From positions 2,625,501 to 2,689,500 of the forward strand of contig WPIO01000033.1 in assembly GCA_009760855.2 (NCBI GenBank): a stretch of DNA of 64,000 nucleotides, written 5' to 3'. The notes below the pieces were generated by a model. It did not search any database and had not been told where the DNA came from. It saw only the letters and a program-made list of their open reading frames with translations. Made by a program: the position numbers and the translations under genes. Below are positions 19,701 through 28,789 of this stretch, piece by piece (the first letter of the stretch is position 1; each line of letters begins with the position of its first letter). Source of the DNA: Cristatella mucedo. Taxonomy: Eukaryota > Bryozoa > Phylactolaemata > Cristatellidae.

Positions 19701-22147
19701 TTTTCGGAACCCAACAGTCTACCAATACCTCGTACAAACCTCAAGTCCTTTGGAGACCATGCATTTAGTTCGTATGCTCCCAAAGCCTGGAACTCCCGAC
19801 TTGGATGAGAAAAAACCCTAACGTGACCACATTTAAAAAGAACTTAAAAACACCTATGTAGGACAGCATTTAGTGGGTCCCTGTGATTCGTCCTTGATGT
19901 GCTTATGCATGCTGACTGTGCATGCTGCCACTAACCACATTTGCATGCTTACCCAGTGCATGTCACCCCTAACGATGTTATTCATGTTTATCAAGCATGA
20001 TATTACTTGCCATTCAATTGCATTTCCCTTTGCAGCAAATGTAAAGCGCCTAGAAAGAGATTGAGTTCTCTGAGGGCGCTTTATGAAGTGCATTATTATT
20101 ATAATTATTATTCGGTAGCAAAAGCCGCTTAGGCTGTGAGTGTGCTATACAAAACTCTCCTGTGTAACACCCACTTAGTCTTTATGGTTTTGTGCAGCTA
20201 CAGACGAAGATACATTATGCTTCATATATATTCGCCTAATAGCATTGTTTAATTGCATGCTGCACTTGCAGCTTTGTATAGTTTACCGTTGACTGATCTG
20301 ATTCCACCACCGACGTAGGGGATGTATTGTGTGTCGATGTACCAGATCGGCTCTCCATAGTGCCCTTAGCAGCACCGTGTGCGCTATGCTGCCAAAAGCG
20401 TTCTGGAGGTCGAGGAAGGATACAAACACGGGCTTCCTTCCGAGATGGTGGTCCCGGCCGTGCTCGAACACGCTCTCCTTGGATGATGGACTGCTCGAGG
20501 CATTTCCCTGACAACAACAGTGAAGGGTTTAGTATAACCAGTATACTATCACGGCCGGTCGGTCTGCACACCTGTCCACACAGGGTGCCACAGGGAAGGG
20601 TACAAAAGGTAAAGGTTGAAACGAGTAGCCAAAGCAAAAACGCTACATTTTTGGTCTCGACTAGCTAGAACTATAGTTCCCAGAGCTCGTGACGGATGAA
20701 AAATTTCAATTATGGACTGGAGCATTCATAAGCTAGAGTTTGAGCACGTCAACCTACCTCGGTCATCCCGGCCATGGTTTGTGCGATGATTTCCCGGTTT
20801 TTATGTAGCAGAACCATGCACACTATGCCGAGAATCATATCTGCCCAGAGCTGACAGGCTACTGTCTTTTTCCTGGAGAAAAGGTCAATGCAGCACTTGA
20901 AAAAATCAATTATACGCGGCAGAAAACTATCGACGGGATTCGGCAGCATGACATACCTTAAACCGAGGAGCCTTTGAAAAGATGGTTCGCTCTTGTGGAC
21001 AGGCACAACGGGTTCGTGTGCAAGCTGACATTTTGAAGCTAGACTGTCGACGATGGCAGGGCAAAACTGGCTGTTGCACAAACGGCGCAGAATACCTCCA
21101 CTGGTCTGAAAACTGAAATTCGTAGCCAAGTTCACGAGCTGGTTTGGTCTAGCGGTCAAGGTGCTTGCCCCGACCAAGGTCTGCCTGACGTCATGGGCTC
21201 GAGCTCCGAGGCATATGTGAAGCGCCTGAATAGAGATTAAGTTATCTTAGGGCGCTATATAAATGAATTATATATACCTATATTATATATACATGCTGCA
21301 TTGCCGAGCAATCGCTGCATTCGGACAATGTAGCACCATCGGACGGATCAGTGGGATACCAACGCGCTTACGAAAATCCCGCGCGTGGAGCATTCGAGTG
21401 GCGCACTCTGCACGGGCGCCTACGAGAGGTGCCTGAAGCAAGGCAACAGCGGCACACGAGCGGTAACGACGGCATTGGCTTGGATGGTGGGTGCAGTGCG
21501 ATCAGCCGCCACGGACAGCAGTCTTCTAACGCTCACCTGAGTGCCTTACCACACAGCATACCGGCAGGCGTCACGCTGAAAAACACCTCAAAACATATCT
21601 TGTGGACGATCGATCTTGTGAACGCACTGACAGCACTTACGCAGGCTTCCTGCTCCAGCCGATTTGTGGCCCTGCACACGCTCGCAACGAAAGCCAGCTC
21701 TGCTGCTTCGCATCCTAAGTCTTCTGCGTCGCAAAACGGAGACAAAAAGTCATTCGCTTCGTAAGAAATGACGTAAAGCGGATGTGCCGGCGCTCGCGCT
21801 ACGAGCTTAGCCGAGCGAATGCTGAAGACGTAGGTTTCACGAGACAATTGGGGAAGGGGCTCGCTGAGCGCATCGTCATTATCATCATCTGAGCGGACTA
21901 CGCCAATTAATGCCCGCTTTGGGTCATAGTCTTTAGCAAGAATATCCGAACTTCTTGTACGTTCGCCGGACAGTTTCTGCAGGCTGCCAACCGAATAAGA
22001 AGTCACGCATGCCAACGCCACAGTGTGGTTCCAAGAACCATAAAGTCGAACGCATTCACGGGGCTGCCGTTCTAAAGCTGTACGCACAATTAGTCCGCAC
22101 AGATTTTTAGGTATAAAAATGGCTACACGATCGCAAGTAACGGCCAT
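7635..22147 (-). CDS. PIGQ: PIGQ (GPI1), seven exons, 3' end unresolved
   Basis: PIGQ is a multi-span ER membrane subunit of the GPI-N-acetylglucosaminyltransferase complex, which makes the first GPI-anchor intermediate from phosphatidylinositol and UDP-GlcNAc. Exons in transcription order are 22147-21537, 21112-20758, 15593-15467, 13316-13163, 10538-10346, 10244-10127 and 7705-7635. Phases join cleanly to give 543 residues. Diagnostic segments are [46 protein letters not shown] and the hydrophobic run [15 protein letters not shown]. The ATG at 22147 has a purine at -3 and G at +4. The final exon, which in relatives follows the MQINPLPYS segment, was not securely found. Introns contain several LINEs, SINEs and a NUMT. 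The gene is divergent from the PHD gene and convergent with eRF3. Confidence 0.93.
7846..9098 (-). mobile_element. L2A LINE, 5'-truncated copy in PIGQ intron
   Basis: From the 3' end, on the minus strand: an AAT-type tail at 7846-7870, the hairpin module, thumb motifs such as [20 protein letters not shown], the catalytic [10 protein letters not shown] near 8960, then [11 protein letters not shown] stop interrupts the palm near 8850 and a frameshift lies near 8300. The 5' break is at about 9098. Confidence 0.92.
9821..9954. repeat. 67-bp tandem duplication
   Basis: Units 9821-9887 and 9888-9954 both begin cacgcaacaaatctgagc and end with the gtcgacgacggcgggta region. They differ at only a few positions. 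It lies in the PIGQ intron between exons 6 and 7. Confidence 0.93.
10127..10244 (-). CDS. PIGQ: PIGQ exon 6
   Basis: The acceptor is CCGTCCGTCAG and the donor GGCA/GTAAGT. It encodes [19 protein letters not shown] and a second hydrophobic stretch, aligning by position with the LLVVAVQGLIHLLVDLIN region. Similarity is moderate, but phases on both sides support it. Confidence 0.8.
10346..10538 (-). CDS. PIGQ: PIGQ exon 5
   Basis: The acceptor is CTTTGCAG and the donor GCG/GTAAGG. It encodes [29 protein letters not shown] and a long membrane segment ending ALYYAVFAA. This is nearly collinear with vertebrate PIGQ. Confidence 0.97.
11590..12440 (+). mobile_element. L2A LINE, old diverged copy
   Basis: The segment follows the L2A thumb-to-3' end region. 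Landmarks include [12 protein letters not shown] near 11700, HWLP near 11930 and the tail agagattgagttctctgggtgc near 12415. Many substitutions and frameshifts mark it as older than the other copies. Confidence 0.85.
12543..12604 (-). tRNA. Mitochondrial tRNA-Trp-like sequence within NUMT
   Basis: AGTAGGA at the 5' end can pair with TCCCCTACT at the 3' end. The anticodon loop reads CTTCAAA (anticodon TCA), with a D-arm GGTTAGGTTAA typical of metazoan mitochondrial tRNA-Trp. The anticodon stem has a mismatch. It is a transferred copy. Confidence 0.6.
12672..12890 (-). rRNA. 12S (rrnS) rRNA fragment within NUMT
   Basis: The 3' terminal domain of mitochondrial 12S rRNA is recognisable from the universal GTCGTAACA-like and CACCGGAAGGTG motifs. 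Only about the last 220 bases are present, and the 5' break is inferred. Confidence 0.83.
13163..13316 (-). CDS. PIGQ: PIGQ exon 4
   Basis: The acceptor is TTCTCGCAG and the donor GCCAG/GTACGA. It encodes [15 protein letters not shown] and ends [11 protein letters not shown]. It joins exons 3 and 5 in phase. Confidence 0.94.
13405..13541 (-). repeat. SINE-B copy (second tRNA-derived family)
   Basis: On the minus strand it shows a tRNA-like head GATGGCTCACTAGGTAAGG and a B-box GTGTTCGAATCC, followed by a body with gcgatcctttagtcgc. The body is shared with copies near 16650, 41560 and 57550. It lacks the SINE-A/L2A hairpin. Confidence 0.75.
14801..14895 (-). mobile_element. L2A LINE, terminal fragment of about 95 bases
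   Basis: An AAT tail is followed, on the minus strand, by the complete hairpin module AAGCGCC...AGAGATTAAGTTCTCT...GGGCGC and about 20 bases of upstream 3' UTR. The element was 5'-truncated almost down to the hairpin. Confidence 0.85.
15102..15118. repeat. Poly-C tract
   Basis: A run of about 17 C in the PIGQ intron between exons 3 and 4. Shorter G or C homopolymers occur at 1084-1093, about 9655-9664, 8300-8309 and 10937-10948. Confidence 0.9.
15467..15593 (-). CDS. PIGQ: PIGQ exon 3
   Basis: The acceptor is CGTGCTTAG and the donor GGCAG/GTGAGA. It encodes [19 protein letters not shown] followed by [14 protein letters not shown], the family's most diagnostic segment. An internal AG before CTGCTAGAG is an alternative acceptor. 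Confidence 0.95.
15720..15830. repeat. (TGC)n and a 16-bp minisatellite
   Basis: A TGC/CAG-rich tract at 15720-15774 is followed by three exact units of cgccggaagaagcctt at 15775-15822. A 16-base period shifts the frame at each unit, so all frames look open. It is not a plausible coding region. Confidence 0.9.
16646..16770 (-). repeat. SINE-B copy
   Basis: On the minus strand it shows the A-box-like TTAGCCTAGAGGTGACAG and the B-box GGGTTCGACTCC, then a body related to the copies at 13405 and 57488. Confidence 0.75.
16811..17195 (-). mobile_element. L2A LINE, old 3' fragment
   Basis: A diverged hairpin tail at 16811-16870 is followed by the characteristic 3' UTR and the C-terminal [10 protein letters not shown]-type segment. 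The copy is strongly mutated. Confidence 0.75.
17480..19080 (+). mobile_element. R2/NeSL-like non-LTR retrotransposon fragment
   Basis: The RT is of a different class from L2. Landmarks are [17 protein letters not shown] near 18690-18750, a QQKGF motif near 18785 and [11 protein letters not shown] near 18900, resembling R2/NeSL-type RT motifs. The frame shifts between these segments. An upstream open frame (17591-18127) may be the N-terminal region. The G/C-rich composition differs from the neighbouring L2 copies. The last 270 bases form part of an inverted repeat. Confidence 0.65.
19188..20112 (+). mobile_element. L2A LINE with internal deletion
   Basis: The copy contains the catalytic [12 protein letters not shown] near 19262, a short tandem duplication of cctttgatcc-type sequence near 19292-19325, a deletion joining KLNDDK to the RLNLCNSLL segment near 19425, then thumb, hairpin and ATT tail. 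It forms the spacer of the inverted repeat. Confidence 0.92.
20222..20503 (-). mobile_element. R2/NeSL-like RT fragment, minus-strand copy
   Basis: The minus strand encodes [20 protein letters not shown] then TVLLRALWR, closely matching the plus-strand copy at 18840-19000. It is the right arm of the inverted repeat. The plus-strand copy extends much further upstream. Confidence 0.75.
20758..21112 (-). CDS. PIGQ: PIGQ exon 2
   Basis: The acceptor is AATTTCAG and the donor CGAG/GTAGGT. The exon encodes the start of the Gpi1 domain, with [19 protein letters not shown] matching the RKANTVASVLLDVALG region of vertebrate PIGQ. A SINE-A copy begins about 24 bases upstream of the acceptor. Confidence 0.9.
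21136..21290 (+). repeat. SINE-A copy beside PIGQ exon 2
   Basis: A near-complete copy: A-box TGGTCTAGCGGTCAAGGTG, B-box-like gggctcgagctcc, hairpin module and AT-rich tail. It starts about 24 bases upstream of the PIGQ exon 2 acceptor, so it may overlap the branch-point region. Confidence 0.9.
21537..22147 (-). CDS. PIGQ: PIGQ exon 1
   Basis: The exon runs from ATG at 22147 to the donor CTCAG/GTGAGC, phase 2. It encodes 203 residues of the less conserved N-terminal region, including RLYGSWNHT. An alternative donor (TGTGTG/GTAAGG) lies a few bases earlier but would break the frame with exon 2. Confidence 0.85.
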
Positions 22148-22545
22148 TGCTGCCGGCCGCCGACGGAAGGGGATTTACCAAACCAAAATACCGGTAGTTT
22201 ACCGAGGCGCCTGGGATACCACTTCCGGTTCATGCCGGCCGGCCGGCCGGCACCCGGTTTGCTTCTCGGACTGCTGGCTGTGCCCTGCGAGAGCGCTTTT
22301 AGGAGAACAATCTAAAAGAAGATTCTTGATAATATTTTAATAGAACCCCATTATGGTTGTTAACGACAGGATGAAAGCGAATCAGCGAAATGTTGTGGAC
22401 CTCCACTGCCAGGTTGCTGTTACGTCATGAAAGGTTGTAACCTTTGCTGCATACTGGGTAATAGCGTTAGTCTTCGAGACTGCTACATGGTTAGCTTTGC
22501 CTCGGTGCGATTCCCCGAAACTGTATCTAGCGGTGTTTGGAGTGC
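22148..22545. promoter_or_regulatory. Putative bidirectional promoter, PIGQ / PHD gene
   Basis: About 400 bases separate the PIGQ ATG (minus) from the candidate ATG of the PHD gene (plus). The PIGQ-proximal part contains several CpGs and a (GGCC)n-like run at about 22235-22253. No TATA box is evident. This is inferred from head-to-head arrangement only. Confidence 0.45.
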
Positions 22546-22570
22546 CATGGAGGAAGATGCCTTCAAAGGT
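22546..22570 (+). CDS. PHF13/23: Candidate first coding exon of the PHD gene
   Basis: ATG at 22546 in the context gtgccATGG encodes MEEDAFKG. The obvious donor after aaag is phase 1, whereas the next exon needs phase 0. A GCG/GTTCGG donor fits the phase but is weak. Treat as tentative. Confidence 0.3.
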
Positions 22571-25500
22571 GCGGTTCGGCTGCAGTGCGTTGAAGCCTTG
22601 CGCTCATGTCGGCATGCTGTGGGCGTCCTAACGGGCTGTCCATGAGCTACCCCCCCATCCGCCAGCCTCAGCAGCAGTCGCGCCCGTGTAAAGCTGTTTG
22701 CTACTTGTGCGCAGCAGCGATTAGCGTTGTGTCACAATTTCAGCTCCACAAAATCGGAAGGCTGCCGTGAGAAATGATGGGGTGAGTGGTAGCGCCTTCC
22801 AGCTCTTCCCCAGCTGCATCCAGCATGTCCACCGCCGGCAGAATCGCCGGTGTGCACATCGCTATCGGTGGAGCTAAGTTTAGTTGCGTGGTCGTAATGC
22901 TTCCCTTACCATTAATTCTTCATTCTGCGGTTTGTGCTTTACTCTGCCTCTAGATCGTAGCGGCTTATGCAGCGGTTGTTTACCAATCCAATTCCTCAAA
23001 ATGGCGGCAAAAGTGTCCCTGAGTCGCTGCACTTTCCCTGCTTTGGAGGCGTTTGTTTCAACGGAACGGAGAGCTTCGATGCCTTTCTGTGCTTTCTGAA
23101 AAAGATGCAAGTCCGATGCGTTGAAATAGTCGGTGTTTGCTTTCGTTGTGCAGCCACAACCAGAACCGTAATGCTACCCTTCTCCCGCAGGTATACGGCG
23201 GTGCGATCAATTATAAGCGACCCAGGACCAAAGAGGACTTCATCGAATTCTGCAGACTCGTTCTCCAGTACACTCAGTATGAATCGGAGCATCCTGAAAG
23301 GGTGAGCATAACAACAAAGTCGCGGGCGTCAGATTCACCTGGCTTTGCAGATCGGCCGTGATCTCGACCTGCCATTACGACTTTGCTGCGTTGGAACTCT
23401 AGATTGCACTTTGGGCTAGCGTTTTTAAGTGAAAATAACTTGATCTTAAACGGCGGTGCCTCGGCTCCTCTGCGTACCAACGCATTGCTTCAATCCATCG
23501 GTGATTTATCCTGTAACTTGTTCATATGTGATTTGTAGATGGTATTGTCAAATGGTAGTCCTGATCGGGGCGATGACAGTAATACAGATAGCATCGAGTC
23601 TAGTGACTCCATCGGTTCTGTTGGTGGCAGAAGGCCTCCAGAAGGTAACACGATGTTGCAGTAGTCGCATTCGTGTGCTCAGCCTCTAGAACTTCTCTCG
23701 TGACCTCCTTATTGGAAACAACCAATATGTGGAGGTGTATTTGTTTTCCCATGCGTTGGTTTGGTGCAGGCGGTCGAGTCATAGCTGATTGAGTTGGCTC
23801 GTATTGTTATCAGGTGCTCATCTGAACTCACCGGTCGGATATTGAATTTGCCATACTTAGTTCTGCAACATGTAAGAAGTTGCTGTCCCTTTTCTAGCAG
23901 AAGGTAGCAGCATTATCAGTGCGAGCATTATGCCATTACTGATTAACTTGAATATGCTTGTTAATTGCTGCCATTGGTTTTGAGCTATAGTAAGCTTGTT
24001 TAACTGCTTGTTTGCCTGCCAATCGTTTAGCCCACACGACTGTCAAGTTTTGCCTGTTGTCCTAATAGTTATGCCAATACACCATATTTGTGGTGCTGCT
24101 TGACATATAGCTTCTCATGCTGTGACGAGTGTAATTGAGTGAATGCGTAGCTTTTCTGCTTTCCTTTGGCTATTAACTGACTACTTAAATATGTTACACC
24201 GTGCATGAATAGTGTGAGTGCTGAAGTTAGTGCTTTCTTTCGACACCAACGTTAATGCCCATCGGCTCTTTATTTTTTGTAGATGATCTGGTAGGGCTTC
24301 TCTTCCTATAGAGGATCTCAGTGCTGCTATCAGCCAGAGTCTTAGTAAGATATCTTGTTGCATTTTGTGTTGCCTGGAGAAATTCGTTTGGTTGTTCGTG
24401 GCCGACCAGCCAAGCCTCTCTCCTACAGAATGCCACGGAACTCGGCTATTATATGTGGGGGTCAAAAGAAATCGATTGATAGTACAGTTTATCCCTTGTT
24501 ATCGTCTGTCATGGATTGGGGACACACTTGCACAGCCCTGCACATAGCAGCACAATACCTTCACGATAGTTGGTGCTATGTACATTTGATTGGCTTTTTT
24601 CACTTTTAACTTTGGCGTTGGTCAGTAATTCAGTACTCGATGGCTCGATGTCACACTTCTTCGTGAGGGAGGGGCTTCCGGCAGCACTGGTAAGATGTGA
24701 CCTCTGTGTCCTATTTGACAAAGGATTTTCCAGGCGGCACTTAAAAGAAGTGTGCATGCTGTGCCTGTGTGGCAGATGCTCAGCGGCTCTAGCCGTGCCT
24801 CCTTGTTTCTCCTCTCGCCATCCTGCATCACTTAGTGATTGTATTCTGGGTGGCTCGACTGGCAACCGCTTTCAGCTGATCTGATCTTAAGACGTGATGG
24901 TATGAACTATCATTGGTTAGATCTGCCTCGTGCATGCTACTGTTGACCGCCCTGCAACCCTGCTGTCTCATTGCGGGTAGGCTGTAGTCGGTCTGGTCTC
25001 TGGTATATTGGTTTGCATGGCTGCAAGCTCTCAGCCTGTCCAATTGTTCGAACAGTACAGACGTACTGTCGTGTGCTTCGTCGTGCTGCTGCCTTCAGTG
25101 TGCGTTTCGTGGTGCCTGTCGTAAGACGATGAAGCATATTTGTTATTTTGTTGGTGGTGCAGGTAGCTCGCAGCAACGGTAGTCTGGGCAGCAGGAGACG
25201 GCTGGGACTGGTTCAGGGAAGTTCTACGTTGTGACAGGGGTAGAATCTGCTATCGAGCACATAGTCTGCCCAAGTTTCATTTTTGTTGTGCATCTTATCT
25301 TGCCAGCGGTGTGATGGTCTGCTAACCCAGCCATCGGTCCCTGGTGGAAAGTGAGGAGCGGGCAGGCAAGCAAGACTAGGCATTTATGTTTCTTCTGCCA
25401 TCCATGACCTTATAGGCAACTAGCTTGGTACACCGTCGTGGTGCAGCGCTGTAGTCACATTAGCAGTGCATGCTAAGCCAAAAACTTGATTCCCATCACT

Positions 25501-28500
25501 AGAGCTAGAACGGTGTAGAATCCAAGAGCCACCTTCGTTGTAGCTTGTGCTCAAAGACAGATATGCACCTGCTCGGTCATGCCTGCGTGGTTACAGATGC
25601 TGTTGGGAGCACTAATAGAGAAGTGGATTCTCAGCGGTGGCAGGTTGTCTCGGCCTCAGCCCTGCTGGTGCGGGGGTCCATAGAATGTAGCCTGCCAACT
25701 TGCTTTTAGCAAGGTATGCCGAGCCTCACTGCTGCATGCTTATCATGTTAAAATAAATAAATAATTCATTTATATAGCGCCCCAAGAGAACTTAATCTCT
25801 ATTCAGGCGCTTCACGTATGCCTCGGGGCTCGAGCCCACGACCACAGTCAGACCTTGGTCGGTGCGAGCACCTTAACCGCTAGACCAAACCAGCTCGGCA
25901 ATAAATACATCTATAAATACATCTAGTTATGGTGGGTTTCGGTTTGCTGGTCGGCAGTCACCAATACGTCAGTCAAACGCTAAGCATGCATCTCGTACCG
26001 TCGAATCCACTTGGTAGTCTGTGATGCTGCTTCGCTGGTCTTTCACTTCGACTCTCACCACTCCTGCACTTCCATGGGTGTGGTGGCCACGTGCATATGG
26101 CAGAGGTTATTTTTTATGTCTGAAACAGTGGGCTAACTCTCCATACCTGATAATGCGACCTTTGTATAGCTAGCACGCTAAGAGACCCGGATCCCTGCGT
26201 ATGCTGGATCCATGCAATGATAGAGAATACATAATCGTTTTAGGCTACTCGTTATTCGAAACGTGGCTATTGCCTGTTCGTTTTGTGACGATTCTGAAGA
26301 ACCCATTCTGGAACAACATGCCGAACCTCGTTGCCCCCCCCCCCAGTCAAGCCGTGTTCCCCGCCGGCCACAGCCTGCACTGTGCGCTTGCCCGGGTGCA
26401 TTGCTGTCATCGTTAATTCTGCGATGCCTAAAAAATCGTGTCCTGAAGTATCGTTAATGCAAAGAAACCTGCGAATGGGTTATCCGTTTGTGATCAGAGG
26501 ATATAATTATAGCTGCAGTTAGAATGTGAAATGAATGCAATAGCATTGCTTATAATTGTAACATGCAAACAAGTTCCTTCCATGGAGGATTTTTTCGATG
26601 GGCTTTGCCAAAGTCCATGCTTTTACCGGTTGCTGTCGTTGGGGTCAGGGCGATTGGCCCTCTTGACTTTAATAGGATATCAGTGCCTCCTCCCCCTCCC
26701 CGATCTGAAGGACTGGTGCCCAGACAAGCACGTGCCCACCCGTGTCTGGCACGAGTAAGGTATAGAAATAAGTACCGGCTGATTCAGCAGCCTCACTTAT
26801 GTAGTAGGGCGAGAGCTTTGTTTGCCACTAGCATGCAAGAACTGCCAGCTTCGGGACTCGAACTCACGACCCTGTCATGAGTTGCAGGCAGTGGGCATCG
26901 ACCGAGTGGTAACAAGTCAATTCCTACCCAACCCGTTGTGCACAGGCTTCCCGCTGTCGTGTCTGTCATATCGCATATTCTGTGACTTAGGAATTCTCTC
27001 CCGTGTCAAAATACTGTATCAAGAACACGGCAGAACCATGGGTGAGACTGAGCTTGGCTACAGTGGACTCGTTAGAAGCCACTGTGGCCAGTGTGGGCTT
27101 AGTCTGTTCTCCTGTTGCCAACTCTGGCACTTCTTTTCCAGGCACCCGATGCTGTGCAGTGTTGTCCCATCCATCTACTGCTCTCCTGACAAAGCCATAC
27201 CAAACAACTTTTTTGCATGGCCAGTATAACTCGTCTAGCCAGTGCATGGAATCTTGCCATTCTTTCCCAAAATAACATCTGGGTGACCACATCAGCTCCA
27301 GTCGTTGCTTACTTTCACCTTCCTTTCATTGCACACATTCGTGCTCGATGAACACAGCCAAGCTGGTCCGTGCATTCGTGTAATCCCGACTAAAATTGTG
27401 TAAATACTTATGCATAGGGCTTCCTGCATGTGCAATAAGACTTCAAATGGTACGAAACTCATCTGCTAGGCATATCAGTAGTAAACGGTGCAATTGCCAC
27501 GTCACAGCACGTCTCACTAATTTTCAGTGGCTCCCATTTAAGCAGCATATCGGCTTCGAAAATCCTTTTACTCACCTTTAGATCCCTCTGTTCTCTAGCT
27601 TCGGCCGACCAATCTGATTTTTACTTTCTTGACAGGCACCTATCTCCTGGTTCTGGTCGATTGGCTCTGAAATTTTAGATCTGACTTAGAGACCGTGCCT
27701 TCGCTTACTATGTTTCAAAGCCTGGAGCTTACTAGCGACTGACATCACGTCATCTGATTTAACGACACTCAATCAGGAGCTAACAATCTATCTGTTCCTG
27801 CCTTTGCTGCATCTGGCTATAGTGTCCTTTTTGTCCCTGTGCGTTCTGAAACTGCAAGCTGTGACTCACCAATTGATATTTTCCTTCTCAGCATAAGTAA
27901 GATGCCTAGAAATTTGGTTCTCGGGGTGATATATAAATATAGGTTACGTGCTTACACTAGAAAGAGATTGAGTTCTCTGAGGGTAAAAACAAATGTATTA
28001 TTATAATTAGAAAGATATTTGGTTATATTGGTGTTGCTATATAGATGTTTAATTATTATTATTATTATGCAGGCTTTTGTCCGCAGATTATGCACTGAAA
28101 GTCGCTTGGGTTTTATGGGCGCTGTGCATACAAATAAGTAACGCGTACTTGGTTGCAATGAATTTTTTAAATCTACTATGTAAATACAAAAAGTCTTGGC
28201 AGACACTACCCCCTAAACCCCAATCCTGATTAGCCTGAGTCTTCGGCATACTGTAGGTGACATTGCTTAGTAGGGTGCTCATCAACTTTCTTACTTTCAT
28301 GGTGTTAGCAATTGTCGATACCCTTTCTATAATTAGTAGTCGATTGCCCTATATATTTTTCTGCCCACAAAGTACACAGCAGAACTGCATTCAGTTACAG
28401 GATACCTTCTGCTGCTTTCATGCCGAAGATTTGTACCTATTCTTGTGGGAGTTTATTTTATTTACATTCAACGATTTTATTTTTATTTATTGTGCTTAAA

Positions 28501-28789
28501 ACAAATGAAACATACTCAAGAATTGAACTAAATATGAGTATATGTTCATATTTTTTTAGATCAAGAGGATGTGCAGAAAGTTACATGCTTTTGTGGAAAG
28601 CCGTTTGGTAATCGACCAATGATCGAATGCTCGGAGTGCCTTAAGTGGATTCATTTATCTTGTGCAAAGATACGGCGAGCAAATATTCCAGACTACTTTG
28701 TCTGCCAGCATTGTAAAGAATCCAAGCAAATAGCAAGGAAGTCATCACGGGTGAGGACCGAGAGCAAAAGGCTCAAAACCAGTTCATGA
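22546..28789 (+). CDS. PHF13/23: PHF13/PHF23-type PHD-finger protein
   Basis: Members of this family read H3K4me3 in the nucleus through a C-terminal PHD finger. Secure exons are 23191-23301, 23539-23644 and 28560-28789. The first encodes [17 protein letters not shown], matching the KRRRTVEDFNKFC N-terminal motif of vertebrate PHF13/23. The second is short, acidic and serine-rich. The last holds a full C4HC3 finger beginning [16 protein letters not shown], then [10 protein letters not shown] and FVCQHC, with a basic tail. Phases join exon 23539-23644 directly to 28560, so the long basic middle region of vertebrate proteins is absent. The start exon is uncertain: a candidate ATG with MEEDAF lies at 22546, but its donor is weak. 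Confidence 0.88.
23191..23301 (+). CDS. PHF13/23: PHD gene, N-terminal motif exon
   Basis: The acceptor is ttctcccgcag and the donor AGG/gtgagc. It encodes 37 residues, including [15 protein letters not shown] and ending ESEHPER, in phase 0. Confidence 0.9.
23539..23644 (+). CDS. PHF13/23: PHD gene, acidic/serine exon
   Basis: The acceptor is gatttgtag and the donor gaag/gtaaca. The frame set by its neighbours reads [20 protein letters not shown], a low-complexity acidic stretch like the linker of PHF13/23. It ends in phase 1, as the PHD exon requires. Confidence 0.8.
25751..25900 (-). repeat. SINE-A copy in PHD gene intron
   Basis: A well-preserved minus-strand copy with A-box TGGTCTAGCGGTTAAGGTG, gggctcgagccccg box, hairpin module and ATT/TTTA tail. 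Confidence 0.92.
26838..26912 (-). repeat. tRNA-like SINE fragment
   Basis: On the minus strand there is a B-box-like GTGAGTTCGAGTCCCG and an A-box-like CGGTCGATGCCCACTG region. It may be a diverged SINE-B member. It cannot fold into an obvious tRNA. Confidence 0.45.
27277..28015 (+). mobile_element. L2A LINE, ancient copy
   Basis: The order of motifs follows the L2A thumb region: AKLVRAFV near 27358, GLPACAIRL near 27415, CHVTARLTN near 27495, then a diverged C-terminus. The tail agaaagagattgagttctctgaggg is at 27958-27982. It is heavily mutated. Confidence 0.75.
28560..28789 (+). CDS. PHF13/23: PHD gene, PHD-finger last exon
   Basis: The acceptor is attttttttag. It encodes [18 protein letters not shown] and the remaining finger ligands, then a basic tail [15 protein letters not shown] and a TGA at 28787-28789. 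The length and ending match PHF13/23 C-termini. Confidence 0.95.

Larger units (their letters stand above)
18810..20503. repeat. Large inverted repeat flanking an L2A LINE
   Basis: The left arm, 18810-19187, is matched by the reverse complement of the right arm, 20112-20503. Both contain the [11 protein letters not shown] coding segment, the gctattaggcgaatatatatg stretch and a LINE-B 3' end. Arms are roughly 380-390 bases and look about 85-90% identical by eye. The spacer is an L2A copy, 19188-20111. Confidence 0.88.

Noticed and set aside
25158-25240. Possible extra PHD-gene exon after ggtggtgcag
   Set aside because: The required phase gives an early stop or a weak donor, and the flanking exons already join in phase without it.
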